64,000 bases of DNA from an uncultured beta proteobacterium (GTDB taxonomy: Bacteria > Pseudomonadota > Gammaproteobacteria > Burkholderiales > Burkholderiaceae_C): NCBI GenBank assembly GCA_903823025.1, contig CAIJRK010000047.1:1-64000 (forward strand), in the 5' to 3' direction. Below, one piece after another: positions 17,489-27,005 of the stretch. The notes below the pieces were generated by a model that was not told where the DNA came from, made no database searches, and worked only from the letters and a program-made list of their open reading frames with translations. A program made the position numbers and the translations under genes. The stretch's first letter is position 1, and the number at the start of each line of letters is the position of its first letter.

Positions 17489-19051
17489 CTAGGCCGTTGT
17501 CAATTCAGCCAGTTCAGCCAAGTCGGCCCGGTCTTTTTTCTCGATCAGGTAATGGGGATCAATGAGTTGCACCAGCCTCTTTTGCTTCTCCAGATTGGCC
17601 ATGCGGGCGAGTAGCTGGGTCTGTTCACCCGACAGGCGAGGCGCCGGCTCAATGCTTGACTTCTGGACTTTGAGCACCTCCACCACCGAATCAACAATGA
17701 AACCGGTGCGCACGCCCTCAATCAAAAACACCATGATGCGCTGCTGGTCACTGCGCGCCACTTGGGCCAACCCCAGCCGACGACGCAGATCCATCACGGG
17801 CAAAACGGCGCCACGCAAGTTGATGACGCCTTCTACGGCGGGCGGTGCTTTGGGCACATGCGTTAACTGCTCGACAACCCGCACGATCTCCTGCACGCTG
17901 TCAATGGGCACACCAAACTCTTCCTGGCCCAGCCGAAAGACGACTACCTGCTCTTCATCGTCACGCGCCCCGTCATCCGGGCTTTTTGTAACGGGCAGCA
18001 AGGTTGAGTTGTTCATGGTGTTCACCGCTGTTAAGGCTTCCTTGATGGCGCAATGGCGGAACAAATTGCCCACCGACAAGATAGAGACCAGGCGTTTACC
18101 CCCGTCCAGCCGACATATTTGTGATATTTCGGACAAGTCGCCGTCTTTGGCCAACAGGCTCGGCATGGCATCCACCTCAGAGAGTGCAACGCGCAACACT
18201 TCGTTGACACTGTCCATCACCACCCCCACCGATGCCGATCCTAGCGAAACCACCACGATGCGACTATTTTCATCGGCATGGCGCGTTGGCAAGCCAAACA
18301 TACAACGCAAAGACACCAGCGGCAGCAGCCGGTTGCGCAACGTCATCACGCCCAGCACATGCGGGGCCGAGTGCGGCACATGCACGATGACTTCAGGCAC
18401 CTGAACGATTTCCTGCACGTCATCAATGGCAATGGCATATTCCTGTTCAGCCACCTCGAAGCTCACCAAGTGCAGTTCGTCGCTGACCTTGGCTTCTTGC
18501 GTTTGAGCACGCGAGTCTTGCGCCAAGACCGGCCCCGTATGCCGGGCGCTCGCACCAGCGACGCTGGAAAACTCGCCCGCGATCAACTTGTTGAAGTCAA
18601 GCACCATGATCATCGGGTAGCCGCCCACGTCCTTGAGCAGGCCTGACACCAGTTCAGTATTCACCGTCGCGCTAATGGCACTGGCCGCTTCAATTTGCCG
18701 GACATCGACGCCAACGACACTGACCACGCGATCCACCACAAACCCCAAGGGCTGACCGATGTCGATGACAACAGCCCGTGTTGCATCGTCGTAAGCACAC
18801 TCATCGAAACCAAAAATGCGCCGCAAACTCACAATCGGCAGCACCTTGCCGCGCAAATTCGCCAAGCCATCGAGCGTGCGGGGCGCCAGCGGCACTTTAA
18901 CGACCTCGGGCACGCGAATAATTTCTTGCACAGGCGCCATATCCACCGCGAACACCTCGGTGCCCACGATAAAAGTCACAAACTGGCGCGTCTCTGAGGT
19001 AGCAGCGGGCGTATCCGCTTCCTGCCGCTGGTTTTGGGTATCCATCGTCAT
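17489..19051 (-). CDS. cheW: CheW protein with three tandem CheW domains
   Basis: A 520-residue protein of three complete CheW domains at about 22-158, 192-333 and 367-505, joined by linkers of about 30 residues. Each repeats the family core: VDMAPVQEIIRVPEVVKVP / NLRGKVLPIVSLR; IAIDDVQEIVQVPEVIVHVP / TLRNRLLPLVSLR; VPIDSVQEIVRVVEQLTHVP / NLRGAVLPVMDLR. The middle domain lacks the usual NLRG, so its receptor/CheA contact may differ. CheW bridges receptors and CheA, and normally is one domain of about 160 residues. The start at 19051 has GGAG seven bases upstream. It follows the tandem-tip MCP in the operon. Confidence 0.93.
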   Translation of the reverse strand: MTMDTQNQRQEADTPAATSETRQFVTFIVGTEVFAVDMAPVQEIIRVPEVVKVPLAPRTLDGLANLRGKVLPIVSLRRIFGFDECAYDDATRAVVIDIGQPLGFVVDRVVSVVGVDVRQIEAASAISATVNTELVSGLLKDVGGYPMIMVLDFNKLIAGEFSSVAGASARHTGPVLAQDSRAQTQEAKVSDELHLVSFEVAEQEYAIAIDDVQEIVQVPEVIVHVPHSAPHVLGVMTLRNRLLPLVSLRCMFGLPTRHADENSRIVVVSLGSASVGVVMDSVNEVLRVALSEVDAMPSLLAKDGDLSEISQICRLDGGKRLVSILSVGNLFRHCAIKEALTAVNTMNNSTLLPVTKSPDDGARDDEEQVVVFRLGQEEFGVPIDSVQEIVRVVEQLTHVPKAPPAVEGVINLRGAVLPVMDLRRRLGLAQVARSDQQRIMVFLIEGVRTGFIVDSVVEVLKVQKSSIEPAPRLSGEQTQLLARMANLEKQKRLVQLIDPHYLIEKKDRADLAELAELTTA

Positions 19052-19082
19052 AACAGCCTCCGGGTGGCAGGGAGAAGAAGAT

Positions 19083-21002
19083 TCATACGCTTTGCAGTTC
19101 GTCCGCCAGTGAGGCGATTTCTTCAATAGCGGCAGACAACTGTTCAGACGCTTGCAGCTGTTGTTTGGCAACCGTGGCGGCTTCGTTTGCCGCCTTGTCG
19201 GCCTGTTGCGCGGCCGCAGAGATTTGATCCACGCCCGCTTTGACTTGCATGATCGAGCCGGCAATATCGTTGGCCGCCGTCAGAATTTCGCGGGTTCCAA
19301 TATCAACGGCATTCATATCGGTTTCAATCGACACCAAACTTGTTGTGATGGTTTTGGCTTTTTCTGCGGCACCGGAGGCTGTCGCCATAATTTCATTCAG
19401 GTCACGGCCCACAATACCGATTTGGTCCTGTACGGAACGAACCAGATCTTTGATGCGATCTGCGTTTTCAGCCGAGTCGTGGGCCAAGTTACGAATATCG
19501 GTGGCCACCACCACAAAACCCTTGCCGAACTCGCCCGCCCGCGCCGCCTCAATCGACCCATTGACGGCCAGCATATTAGTTTGAATCGAGACCGTCGTGA
19601 TGGCGTCAACAATCTTGTCGATGCGACGCGACACCAGTTCCAGCTCTTTGATTTTTTTCAAACTATCCCGTGAGGCCTCCACCGAGGACGAAATACCGTT
19701 GACCAAACTGTCAATACTGAGCTTATTGATGTCGAGCAAGCTCTTGATGGCGGTTACTTTTTCACCGCTGGTTTTGCCCAATTTTTGGGCCACTTCAACA
19801 CCCTTTTCGATTTGGGAAATGGCGGCTGCCACCTCTTCAGTGCCCGCAGATTGCACCTGAGCGCCCTTCAGTATTTCAGCCAGTGCGGCCATAATTTGTG
19901 CGCCTGAACGGGTAATTTCTTGCAGCGCTGAGGACAATTGTTCGCCCGCAGAGGCGACCTCTTCGGCGCTCTTGGCCACATCGGTGGAGTTTTTTAATTC
20001 CTCGGACAACTCGGCCAGATTTTGCGAGCCTTTCATACTCTCGCCCAAGGCCTGACTTTGCTGCGCCACCGTCTTGGCCGATTCTTCAGCGGCCGCTGAT
20101 TGCTGCTCTGCGGCCGCCGCAATATCTTCAGCGCCTCTTAACGCTTGTTTGGCTGCGTTGGCCGATTGCTGCGCACCCGTGGCGATTTCACGCACACCCC
20201 GGACGATTTCAATGGCGTCAACCCGAATTTGCTCCAGCTGCAAGGTAATTTTTTTGCCATTTTCAACTTCGCCCAGCACGCGCTCGACGGAGGAACCCAT
20301 GCCCTCGGCAATCACTTGAACCTCTTGCTGAATCTGGCCCACCAAGTCTTGAATTTGCTTGGCGCTCTTTTCTGACGTCTCTGCCAACGTGCGCACCTCA
20401 TCGGCGACCACGGCAAAGCCCTTGCCATGCTGACCGGCCCGGGCGGCTTCGATAGCGGCATTCAGCGCCAGCAAATTGGTCTGATCAGCAATGCGCGCCA
20501 CCGCCTTGACGATGTCACCAATGTTGGCCGCCTGCTTTTCCAGCTCAACGACCATGGTGACGGAGGCGCCCTGACGGTCAGCGGCTGTACCGACGTTGAG
20601 CACCAAATTGGCAACCTCGCCATTGATTTGCGCCACCAAGGCCTGAATGGCCTCTGCCTTGGTCTGGCTGATATCCGCGTTTTGTAACTGGCGGGCGATG
20701 GCGCCTTCCACCTGTTTGAGCGCCGCCAGCGAGATCTGTACGGCCCCGGATGCTTCTTCCGCACCGGTGGCGATTTGATCGGAGGCGCGTTCCATTTCTT
20801 CGGCGGCCGCTGACGCGCTGTCAATACCGGATGACAGTTGCGCGGTGGCCGCTGCAATGCGCTCTGCCGCCTGCTGCTGCTTGGCCAAGGTGCGCGCCCG
20901 CTTGCGCTGGACTTCAGCATCTCGCGTGGAGGCGGTAGAAGACCGCCCGCCCTCTAAAGCGGCAGAGACTGGCGTGGAGGAAAACTTCTTGATCAGCGCC
21001 AT
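19083..21002 (-). CDS. Cytoplasmic MCP with two signalling hairpins in tandem
   Basis: A 639-residue receptor with no membrane segment. It carries two separate MCP signalling tips: [20 protein letters not shown] at 171-190 and [20 protein letters not shown] at 471-490, exactly 300 residues apart, each embedded in long alanine-rich coiled coil. One chain thus has the contact surfaces of two receptors. No PAS, GAF or other sensor domain is visible; the N-terminal 40 residues are polar and basic. The start at 21002 follows AGGAG at good spacing. It is the first gene of the chemosensory operon. Possible readings: a self-paired receptor, or a structural array element. Confidence 0.92.
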   Translation of the reverse strand: MALIKKFSSTPVSAALEGGRSSTASTRDAEVQRKRARTLAKQQQAAERIAAATAQLSSGIDSASAAAEEMERASDQIATGAEEASGAVQISLAALKQVEGAIARQLQNADISQTKAEAIQALVAQINGEVANLVLNVGTAADRQGASVTMVVELEKQAANIGDIVKAVARIADQTNLLALNAAIEAARAGQHGKGFAVVADEVRTLAETSEKSAKQIQDLVGQIQQEVQVIAEGMGSSVERVLGEVENGKKITLQLEQIRVDAIEIVRGVREIATGAQQSANAAKQALRGAEDIAAAAEQQSAAAEESAKTVAQQSQALGESMKGSQNLAELSEELKNSTDVAKSAEEVASAGEQLSSALQEITRSGAQIMAALAEILKGAQVQSAGTEEVAAAISQIEKGVEVAQKLGKTSGEKVTAIKSLLDINKLSIDSLVNGISSSVEASRDSLKKIKELELVSRRIDKIVDAITTVSIQTNMLAVNGSIEAARAGEFGKGFVVVATDIRNLAHDSAENADRIKDLVRSVQDQIGIVGRDLNEIMATASGAAEKAKTITTSLVSIETDMNAVDIGTREILTAANDIAGSIMQVKAGVDQISAAAQQADKAANEAATVAKQQLQASEQLSAAIEEIASLADELQSV

Positions 21003-21221
21003 GTTGCGCTCCTTTGGACTGTGTTTATCTGTTGGACCCAACCCTCCAAATTGACAGAGGGGCCACCAAAGCGCAAGAACCACGTCACGGCAAATGTTAA
21101 AGCCCGGCGCAGGACAGCAAAAATCTGGTGGCCCGCATATTAGTCGATAAAAATGTTAAAAAGTAAAAATTTAAATTAAAAAATATTAATTTTTAACACA
21201 AGTCAAATATCAATATGTAAG
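21003..21221. other. AT-rich intergenic region upstream of the chemosensory operon
   Basis: 219 bases between the tandem MCP start and the azlD stop. The part 21140-21215 is much more AT-rich than the flanks and should hold the operon promoter on the minus strand. A TTGACT is present on that strand at about 21200-21205, but no well-spaced -10 box is convincing. No RNA gene or ORF was recognised. Confidence 0.4.
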
Positions 21222-21572
21222 CTACCAACCCAACCCCAAATGCAAGGGTAAATACACCGCCATCCCGACCACGATGGTGCCCAGCACGGCTTGTCCGCTG
21301 CCTTTGCGCCAGAAAAACCAGGCGGCACCGGCGGCAGCGGCAAAAATACGGGCATCGCGCCAGGTGCTGATCAGGTCGCCATGTGTCATGACCACCTCCG
21401 GCACGACGACAGCGGCCAGCGCGGCAATGGGCGCATATTGCAACCCGCGTTCAGCCCAGGGCGGCAGTGTCCAGGGTTTGCTGGAAATAAAGAAGAACGA
21501 GCGGGTCACGACTGTGACCACTGCCAGGCCCAAAATGACACCAATCGTCCAGAGGTCAGTGCCGTCGCTCAT
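21222..21572 (-). CDS. azlD: AzlD-type small subunit of a branched-chain amino acid exporter
   Basis: A 116-residue protein with about three to four membrane segments (LWTIGVILGLAVVTVVTRSFFF; YAPIAALAAVVVPEVVM; final TIVVGMAVYLPLHLGLGW), matching the AzlD family that partners AzlC in exporting branched-chain amino acids. The ATG at 21572 overlaps the azlC stop by 4 bases, so the pair is co-translated. The open frame continues upstream but that part is antisense-like text within azlC and lacks family similarity. Confidence 0.88.
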   Translation of the reverse strand: MSDGTDLWTIGVILGLAVVTVVTRSFFFISSKPWTLPPWAERGLQYAPIAALAAVVVPEVVMTHGDLISTWRDARIFAAAAGAAWFFWRKGSGQAVLGTIVVGMAVYLPLHLGLGW

Positions 21573-22300
21573 AAGCGACCCTGACGGGTGAGCGTGGTTT
21601 TTTCCATCACCAGACAAAAGGCAACCGCCGAGGCAATGGCCGCCAAAATATTCAGATTGAACGGCAGGGCAAAAGCAGCGACTGCCGCCGCGCCCGCCAC
21701 CCCGGCGGAAACCAGTCGCAAGCGGCTGGACATCAGCGCACACAAAATACCGATCAGCGCCAAAATGCCCGCAAAACCCAAGCCCCAGTGTGTCGGAATA
21801 AAGTTGGCCAGCACCACGCCCAAAATGCTGCATCCAACCCAGGACACCCAGTTCACCCCGCAGTTGCCCGCCAGATAAGCTTGATGCGCGAGCCGCTGGG
21901 TCGCATCCACGTCGTGATGTGGAAAGCGCTGCGTGAACTGCACATAACTCAGGTCGGCGGTGAGGTAGCCGGTGATCAAACGCTGCCACAAGGGCAGGTG
22001 AATGACGTAGGGCCGCATGTGGGCGCTAAACACTACAAACCGCAAGTTAACGCAAAAGCCGGTTGCCAAAATAACCCACATGGGCGCACCCGCCATGAGC
22101 AACGGCACAGCGGCCAGTTGCGAACTGCCCGCAAAAACGACCACGGTCATTAACAGCGATTCAAACAGGCTCATGCCCGACTTCATCATCGCCACACCAG
22201 TCATCAGACCCCAGGCGGCCAGACCGGGTGCGACACCCAAAGCGTCCAGGGCGCCGCGACGAAACTCAGGGTGGCGGTAGTGGGTGGGAAGGAAAAACAC
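21569..22300 (-). CDS. azlC: AzlC-type large subunit of a branched-chain amino acid exporter
   Basis: A 243-residue membrane protein, with ALGVAPGLAAWGLMTGVAMMKSG, VVFAGSSQLAAVPLL and GFCVNLRFVVFSAHM, the typical AzlC signature. It forms the transport channel with AzlD. The GTG start at 22300 shares a base with the fmt stop (TAGTG), so it is translated in the wake of fmt. Six to seven membrane segments are visible. The fmt-azlC-azlD order makes it a passenger in the def-fmt operon. Confidence 0.9.
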   Translation of the reverse strand: MFFLPTHYRHPEFRRGALDALGVAPGLAAWGLMTGVAMMKSGMSLFESLLMTVVVFAGSSQLAAVPLLMAGAPMWVILATGFCVNLRFVVFSAHMRPYVIHLPLWQRLITGYLTADLSYVQFTQRFPHHDVDATQRLAHQAYLAGNCGVNWVSWVGCSILGVVLANFIPTHWGLGFAGILALIGILCALMSSRLRLVSAGVAGAAAVAAFALPFNLNILAAIASAVAFCLVMEKTTLTRQGRL

Positions 22301-23271
22301 TAGCGCGCAGACGTGTCAAAAGACATGCCGGGTTGCAGCGCAAAGCCCCGCAAAAAGTCGGCTACGTGCAGGCGTTTGCCACCGGGACGCTGTAATTCGG
22401 TCAGAGTAACGAGGCTGTTGTGAGCGGCTACGACCATGCCGTCGGGGCTGACCGCCAATACGGTGCCTGCCGGGGTTGACTCAAGGGGCGTGCCCGACAC
22501 CTCATGCGCGTGCCAGATTTTGAGGGTTTCGCCGTTCAATCGGGCCGTCGCCCCTGGGAACGGATTGAAAGCGCGCACCCGACGGGTGATGACCGCCGCC
22601 GTTTGGGTCCAGTCGATAGCGGCTTCGTGCTTTTCAATTTTGTGCGCATAGGTAATGCCCTCGGCAGGCTGCGGCACGGGATTCAAACCACCGCTGGCGG
22701 CAATGTTGAGCGTGTGCACCATCAGGCGTGCGCCAAGCGCGGCCAACGTGTCATGCAAGGTCGCGGTGGTGTCGCTGGCGGCGATGGGCAGTTGTTCAAC
22801 TTGCAGCATGGCGCCCGTATCAAGCCCGGCATCCATTTGCATGAGGGTGACGCCGGTTTGCGCGTCACCGGCTTCAAGCGCGCGGTGAATCGGGGCGGCA
22901 CCGCGCCAGCGAGGCAGCAGCGAGGCGTGAATGTTGAAGCAGCCCAGCCGTGGGGCGTCCAACACCCACTGCGGCAAGATCAGCCCGTAGGCGGCCACCA
23001 CCATGGCATCCGCTTGCGCGGCCTCGATGGCAGCGCGGGCGGCCATCGCGTCTTGCGGATATTTGCCGTCCAGACGCAGACTGCGCGGCTGCGCCACGGC
23101 CATCGCGTGCGCTAGCGCAAACTGTTTGACCGCCGAGGCTTGCAGTTTCATACCGCGCCCGGCGGGCCGGTCAGGCTGACTCAACACCAGCACCACCTCA
23201 TGCCCGGCGGCGTGTAACTGCGCCAGCGCCACGCGGGCAAATTCGGGCGTGCCCGCAAAGATCAGCTTCAT
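22300..23271 (-). CDS. fmt: Methionyl-tRNA formyltransferase
   Basis: This 323-residue enzyme formylates the initiator Met-tRNA using 10-formyltetrahydrofolate. Seen: [16 protein letters not shown] at the N-terminus, [15 protein letters not shown], the catalytic-site segment [19 protein letters not shown], and [12 protein letters not shown], followed by the C-terminal tRNA-binding barrel. The ATG overlaps the def stop by 4 bases (23268-23271), the conserved def-fmt pair that adds and later removes the formyl group. Confidence 0.97.
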   Translation of the reverse strand: MKLIFAGTPEFARVALAQLHAAGHEVVLVLSQPDRPAGRGMKLQASAVKQFALAHAMAVAQPRSLRLDGKYPQDAMAARAAIEAAQADAMVVAAYGLILPQWVLDAPRLGCFNIHASLLPRWRGAAPIHRALEAGDAQTGVTLMQMDAGLDTGAMLQVEQLPIAASDTTATLHDTLAALGARLMVHTLNIAASGGLNPVPQPAEGITYAHKIEKHEAAIDWTQTAAVITRRVRAFNPFPGATARLNGETLKIWHAHEVSGTPLESTPAGTVLAVSPDGMVVAAHNSLVTLTELQRPGGKRLHVADFLRGFALQPGMSFDTSAR

Positions 23272-23777
23272 CGCTCGTCCTCGCGCTGCGCTTTAAGCAT
23301 TTTTTTCTTGATGCGGTTGCGCTTGAGCGGCGAGAGGTATTCGACAAACACTTTGCCCATCAAGTGATCCATCTCGTGTTGAATGCAGACCGCCAGCAAA
23401 CCTTCGGCCTCAATCACGCAGGACTGACCTTCGCCGTTGAGGGCGCTGACCGTGACGGCGTCAAACCGCTGCACGCCGTCGTAAATGCCGGGCACGGACA
23501 AACAGCCTTCTTCGTTAAGGTGCGTCTCGACGCTGGTCCAGACCAGTTGCGGGTTGATCAACACTTGCGGCGCATCGCGATCTTCAGAGATGTCGATGAC
23601 GATGAGCCGCTCATGCACGTTCACTTGCGAGGCAGCCAGACCAATGCCTTTGGCCTCGTACATGGTTTGCAGCATGTCGGCAATGAGGGTTTGAATACGG
23701 GCGTCCACCGACAGCACGGGTTGGGCCACCGTGTGCAACTTGGGGTCGGGATAGCAAAGAATGGGTAATAGGGCCAT
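23268..23777 (-). CDS. def: Peptide deformylase
   Basis: This 169-residue metalloenzyme removes the N-formyl group from new proteins. The three family motifs are present: [18 protein letters not shown] (metal-binding Cys) and QHEMDHLMG (two metal-binding His and the catalytic Glu). The start [14 protein letters not shown] at 23777 is chosen over an in-frame codon at 23801 because it matches the family's N-terminus. Divergent from the LysM gene across a 194-base spacer. Confidence 0.97.
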   Translation of the reverse strand: MALLPILCYPDPKLHTVAQPVLSVDARIQTLIADMLQTMYEAKGIGLAASQVNVHERLIVIDISEDRDAPQVLINPQLVWTSVETHLNEEGCLSVPGIYDGVQRFDAVTVSALNGEGQSCVIEAEGLLAVCIQHEMDHLMGKVFVEYLSPLKRNRIKKKMLKAQREDER

Positions 23778-23971
23778 GAAATCTCTTGTAAATCGCTTCA
23801 AATAGAGCGGCTATTTTCGCTACTTTTGCAAAGGTTGGCGCATGGCAAGGTTCAGGCGCGTTGTTCAAGCCGGGGCTTGCGTGCAAAATCACAGGTGATT
23901 GACCGATATTTTCTCCCGCCCCAGACCTGCCCACGAGGTCTTTGCCACCCCGCGACATAGGACAAAAAAAC

Positions 23972-25192
23972 ATGATGGCGAAATTTACTTTTGCAGCCCA
24001 ACCCACCCGAACCGCCTTGGCCTTGCTGACCAGTACATTGCTGGCGCTGCCGCTCTGGGCGCAAAACCCGCCGGTCACAGCGGGCCAAAAGGCCACAGCG
24101 GCCCAAGTCGCGCAAACTGGCGTGCCCTTGAGCGAATTGAGTCCGCGTGCACCCGATAGTTACCGTGTCAAACAAGGCGACACGCTGTGGGACATCTCCG
24201 GCCTGTTCTTGCGCACGGCCTGGCGCTGGCCCGAGTTGTGGGGCATGAATCTGGATGACATCAAGAATCCGCATTTAATCTATCCGGGACAAATGCTGTA
24301 TTTGGAGCGTCGAGACGGGCGGGCAACCTTGCGCACCCGGCTCTCAGCCAACGGGGAGCCACCCCTGGTGACCTATCGCTTGTCACCGCGCACACGTACT
24401 GAGAGATTGGCCGACGACGCTTTGCCTACTCTCAAAAGTCACTTGCTGGAGCCCTTTCTGGCAGAGCCAATCATCGTTGATGAAAACGAGCTGAACGCGG
24501 CACCGCGCCTTGTGGCCGCGCAAGAAGGCCGTGTCTTGATCACCAAGGGCGACCGCGCTTACGCCCGGGGTCAAGGCGATGCTGCGCTGATTGATGACCC
24601 CCATGAACAACAAAAAGCTTATCGGGTTTTTCGCAACGCCACGCCTTTGCGAGACCCGACCACTGGCGAAGTTTTAGGCTATGAGGCGCAATACGTAGGT
24701 CGCGCCTTGCTGGTGCGCAGCGAGTCAACCCAGGCGTCCACCGATGCCGATGGCAACCCGCGCACCGACATTATTCCGGCCACCGTTGACATCGTCGCCG
24801 CCAAAGAAGAAATGCGCGTGGGCGACCGGCTGCTTCCGGAGCCGAAGCGGGAATTTATAAGTTATGTGCCCCACGCGCCCCTCAACCCGGTGGACGCCCG
24901 CATTGTCTCGGTGTACGGTAACGCAGTCGCCAATGCCGGCCAAAATCAGGTGGTCGTGATCAATCGTGGCACGCGGGACGGCACAGAAAACGGGCACGTC
25001 ATGGCTATTTTGAAAGATGGTGCGCGCCTGATCGACCGCACCGATGGCGAGCGCACCGAGCTGAAGTTGCCCAACGAGCGCAACGGCTTGTTGATGGTGT
25101 TCAGGACGTTCGAGAAAGTGTCTTATGCGCTGGTGCTGGAGATCACCGATGGCGTAAAAGTCGGTGACCGGCTGGTCAATCCTCACCGCTAA
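23972..25192 (+). CDS. Exported LysM-domain protein
   Basis: A 406-residue protein with a signal peptide (about 1-31, TALALLTSTLLALPLWAQ) and one LysM domain (about 66-115, YRVKQGDTLWDISGLFLR through NPHLIYPGQMLYLE), which binds peptidoglycan. The remainder (about 120-406) has no catalytic motif known to me. LysM proteins next to dprA and divergent from def-fmt are a stable arrangement in Burkholderiales. It probably acts in the periplasm as a wall-anchored structural protein. The ATG at 23972 is the first with a signal peptide after it; GGA lies ten bases upstream. Confidence 0.88.
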   Translation: MMAKFTFAAQPTRTALALLTSTLLALPLWAQNPPVTAGQKATAAQVAQTGVPLSELSPRAPDSYRVKQGDTLWDISGLFLRTAWRWPELWGMNLDDIKNPHLIYPGQMLYLERRDGRATLRTRLSANGEPPLVTYRLSPRTRTERLADDALPTLKSHLLEPFLAEPIIVDENELNAAPRLVAAQEGRVLITKGDRAYARGQGDAALIDDPHEQQKAYRVFRNATPLRDPTTGEVLGYEAQYVGRALLVRSESTQASTDADGNPRTDIIPATVDIVAAKEEMRVGDRLLPEPKREFISYVPHAPLNPVDARIVSVYGNAVANAGQNQVVVINRGTRDGTENGHVMAILKDGARLIDRTDGERTELKLPNERNGLLMVFRTFEKVSYALVLEITDGVKVGDRLVNPHR

Positions 25193-25213
25193 CCCCCCCA
25201 CACAAGGATACAA

Positions 25214-26383
25214 ATGGAACGCGAAGAACTGGCGGGTTGGCTACGTCTGACACTCACACGCGGCGTCGGTAACGAAGCGGCGCGCAAATTACTGGGCGCC
25301 TTTGGTCTGCCCGACGCGGTGTTCAGCCAGTCTTCGGCGGCGCTGCGCCAAGTCGTCAGTCAGGCGCAAACCACGCAACTGCGGGTTGAGCCGACTGAGT
25401 TGGCCGCCTTGCTGGAGACCACCTGGACTTGGCTGCAAGCCACCGGCACGGGCAGCACCCAGCGTGATATTGTGGTGCTGGGCGATGCCCAATACCCCAG
25501 CGCCCTGCTAACCCTTGAAGACCCACCGCTGATGCTGTACCTGTTGGGCGCGGGTCAAGCCAGTCAACTCACCGGCAGCCTGGTCAACAGCCTGGCGGTG
25601 GTGGGCAGTCGCAACCCGACGCCCCAAGGCGCGGCCAATGCACGAAACTTTTCCAAAGCACTGGGACAAGCCGGTTTAACCGTGGTGTCGGGGCTGGCGT
25701 TAGGGGTTGATGGCGCCGCCCACGAAGGCGCGCTGGACAGCCTGACACCCGGTTCCACGCGACTTGCAACAGTGGCTGTGGTCGGCACCGGACTGGATCG
25801 GGTTTATCCCAAACATCATTTCGAGTTGGCGCATCGCATCGCACAAAACGGCCTGCTGATCAGTGAATACCCGCTGGGCACGCCCCCTTTGCCGGCCAAC
25901 TTTCCAAAACGCAACCGCTTGATTGCCGGGCTGGCCCAAGGCACGCTGGTGATTGAGGCGGCGTTAAGGTCAGGCTCGCTCATCACCGCGCGTTTGAGCG
26001 CCGAACAGGGCAAAGAGGTGTTTGCCATTCCAGGCTCTATTCATTCCACACAGTCACACGGCTGCCATTCGCTCATTAAACAAGGCGCCAAACTGGTGGA
26101 ATCCGCCCAAGACGTGCTTGAAGAGATGAAGATCGTGATTCAGGCTGAATTTGGCGGCGCGGTCGTCCCGGTGCCCACGCCGGATGACACGGCTTTGAAC
26201 ACCACCGACAGTGACCAGGTCTTGCTGGACGCGCTGGGCTTTGACCCCGTGGGCCTGGATGCGCTGCAAGCCCGCTGCAGTCTGGAAACTGCGGCCTTGC
26301 AAGCGCAATTGATGACGCTGGAACTGCAAGGGCAAGTGGCACGTTTGCCGGGCGGTTTGTTTCAGCGTTTAGCGCCGTCGTAA
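25214..26383 (+). CDS. dprA: DNA processing protein DprA
   Basis: A 389-residue protein that loads RecA onto incoming single-stranded DNA during natural transformation. The Rossmann-like DprA core is clear: AVVGSRNPTPQGAANARNF, TVVSGLALGVDGAAHEGAL, YPLGTPPLPANFPKRNRLIAGL, and FAIPGSIHSTQSHGCHSLIKQGA. The C-terminal winged-helix-like part (about 330-389, LLDALGFDPVGLDAL) is also present. It sits 21 bases after the LysM gene with AAGGA ahead of the ATG. With the type IV pilin in the same window, this fits a transformable organism, although competence is not proven here. Confidence 0.96.
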   Translation: MEREELAGWLRLTLTRGVGNEAARKLLGAFGLPDAVFSQSSAALRQVVSQAQTTQLRVEPTELAALLETTWTWLQATGTGSTQRDIVVLGDAQYPSALLTLEDPPLMLYLLGAGQASQLTGSLVNSLAVVGSRNPTPQGAANARNFSKALGQAGLTVVSGLALGVDGAAHEGALDSLTPGSTRLATVAVVGTGLDRVYPKHHFELAHRIAQNGLLISEYPLGTPPLPANFPKRNRLIAGLAQGTLVIEAALRSGSLITARLSAEQGKEVFAIPGSIHSTQSHGCHSLIKQGAKLVESAQDVLEEMKIVIQAEFGGAVVPVPTPDDTALNTTDSDQVLLDALGFDPVGLDALQARCSLETAALQAQLMTLELQGQVARLPGGLFQRLAPS

Positions 26384-26482
26384 AGCGCAAAAAAGACAGT
26401 CAAAGTTGAGCCAGAAAATCAGGTCCGCTTTACCGTCTATTTCTATGTTTTGCAGCCATAGGCAAGGGCTATATTTCATTTC

Positions 26483-26974
26483 ATGTTTGAAGTTCTTGTA
26501 TTCGTTTATGAAAATTATTGGCGCGGTGAAGCCTGTCCTGAATTGGCTCATTTAGAGGTCAAGTTGAATGCGGCAGGCTTTGAAGCAGACGAGATTGAGG
26601 AGGCGCTGAACTGGCTGGATGAACTCCACCTGGCCGCTGCACGCAGTCCGCCTCTCGTCGCGCTGACCCCGACTTCCCAAACCTTGCCGGTCGCCCCCAA
26701 GCCACGCAGTATGCGCATTTACACGTTGGATGAACAAGATCATCTGGGCGTGCAATGCTTGGGGTTTATTACCTTTTTGGAAGCCCTGGGCGCCTTGTCG
26801 GCAGACACGCGAGAGATCGTCATTGACCGCGCTATGGCCGCCCCGGCAGACCCTTTACCGCTGGAAGATTTGAAGATCATTGTGCTGATGGTCTTCTGGA
26901 GTCTGGGGCAAGAACCCGACGCTTTGGTGCTTGACGAGTTATGTGACAACGCTTTTTGCAGAGTGGCCCACTAA
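26483..26974 (+). CDS. smg: Smg family protein (DUF494)
   Basis: A 163-residue cytoplasmic protein of the Smg/DUF494 family: the N-terminus MFEVLVFVYENYW, then EVKLNAAGFEADEIEEALNWLDEL, and the conserved C-terminal half (REIVIDRAMAA, LPLEDLKIIVLMVFWSLGQEPD). Its biochemical role is not established; it is regularly found after dprA. Here it ends the rightward group, 99 bases after dprA, and is convergent with secF. The topA gene that often follows smg is not present here. Confidence 0.92.
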   Translation: MFEVLVFVYENYWRGEACPELAHLEVKLNAAGFEADEIEEALNWLDELHLAAARSPPLVALTPTSQTLPVAPKPRSMRIYTLDEQDHLGVQCLGFITFLEALGALSADTREIVIDRAMAAPADPLPLEDLKIIVLMVFWSLGQEPDALVLDELCDNAFCRVAH

Positions 26975-26990
26975 AACCCGTCAAAGGCAG

Positions 26991-27005
26991 GCCACGCTGT
27001 GTGGC
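26991..27005. terminator. Possible weak bidirectional terminator between smg and secF
   Basis: GCCAC at 26991-26995 pairs with GTGGC at 27001-27005 around a 5-base loop in the 31-base gap between two convergent genes. The stem is short and there is no good T-run, so this may only be a weak stop. Confidence 0.3.

Noticed and set aside
22504-23115. A 203-codon plus-strand frame opposite fmt
   Set aside because: Antisense shadow of fmt with Arg/His-rich text.
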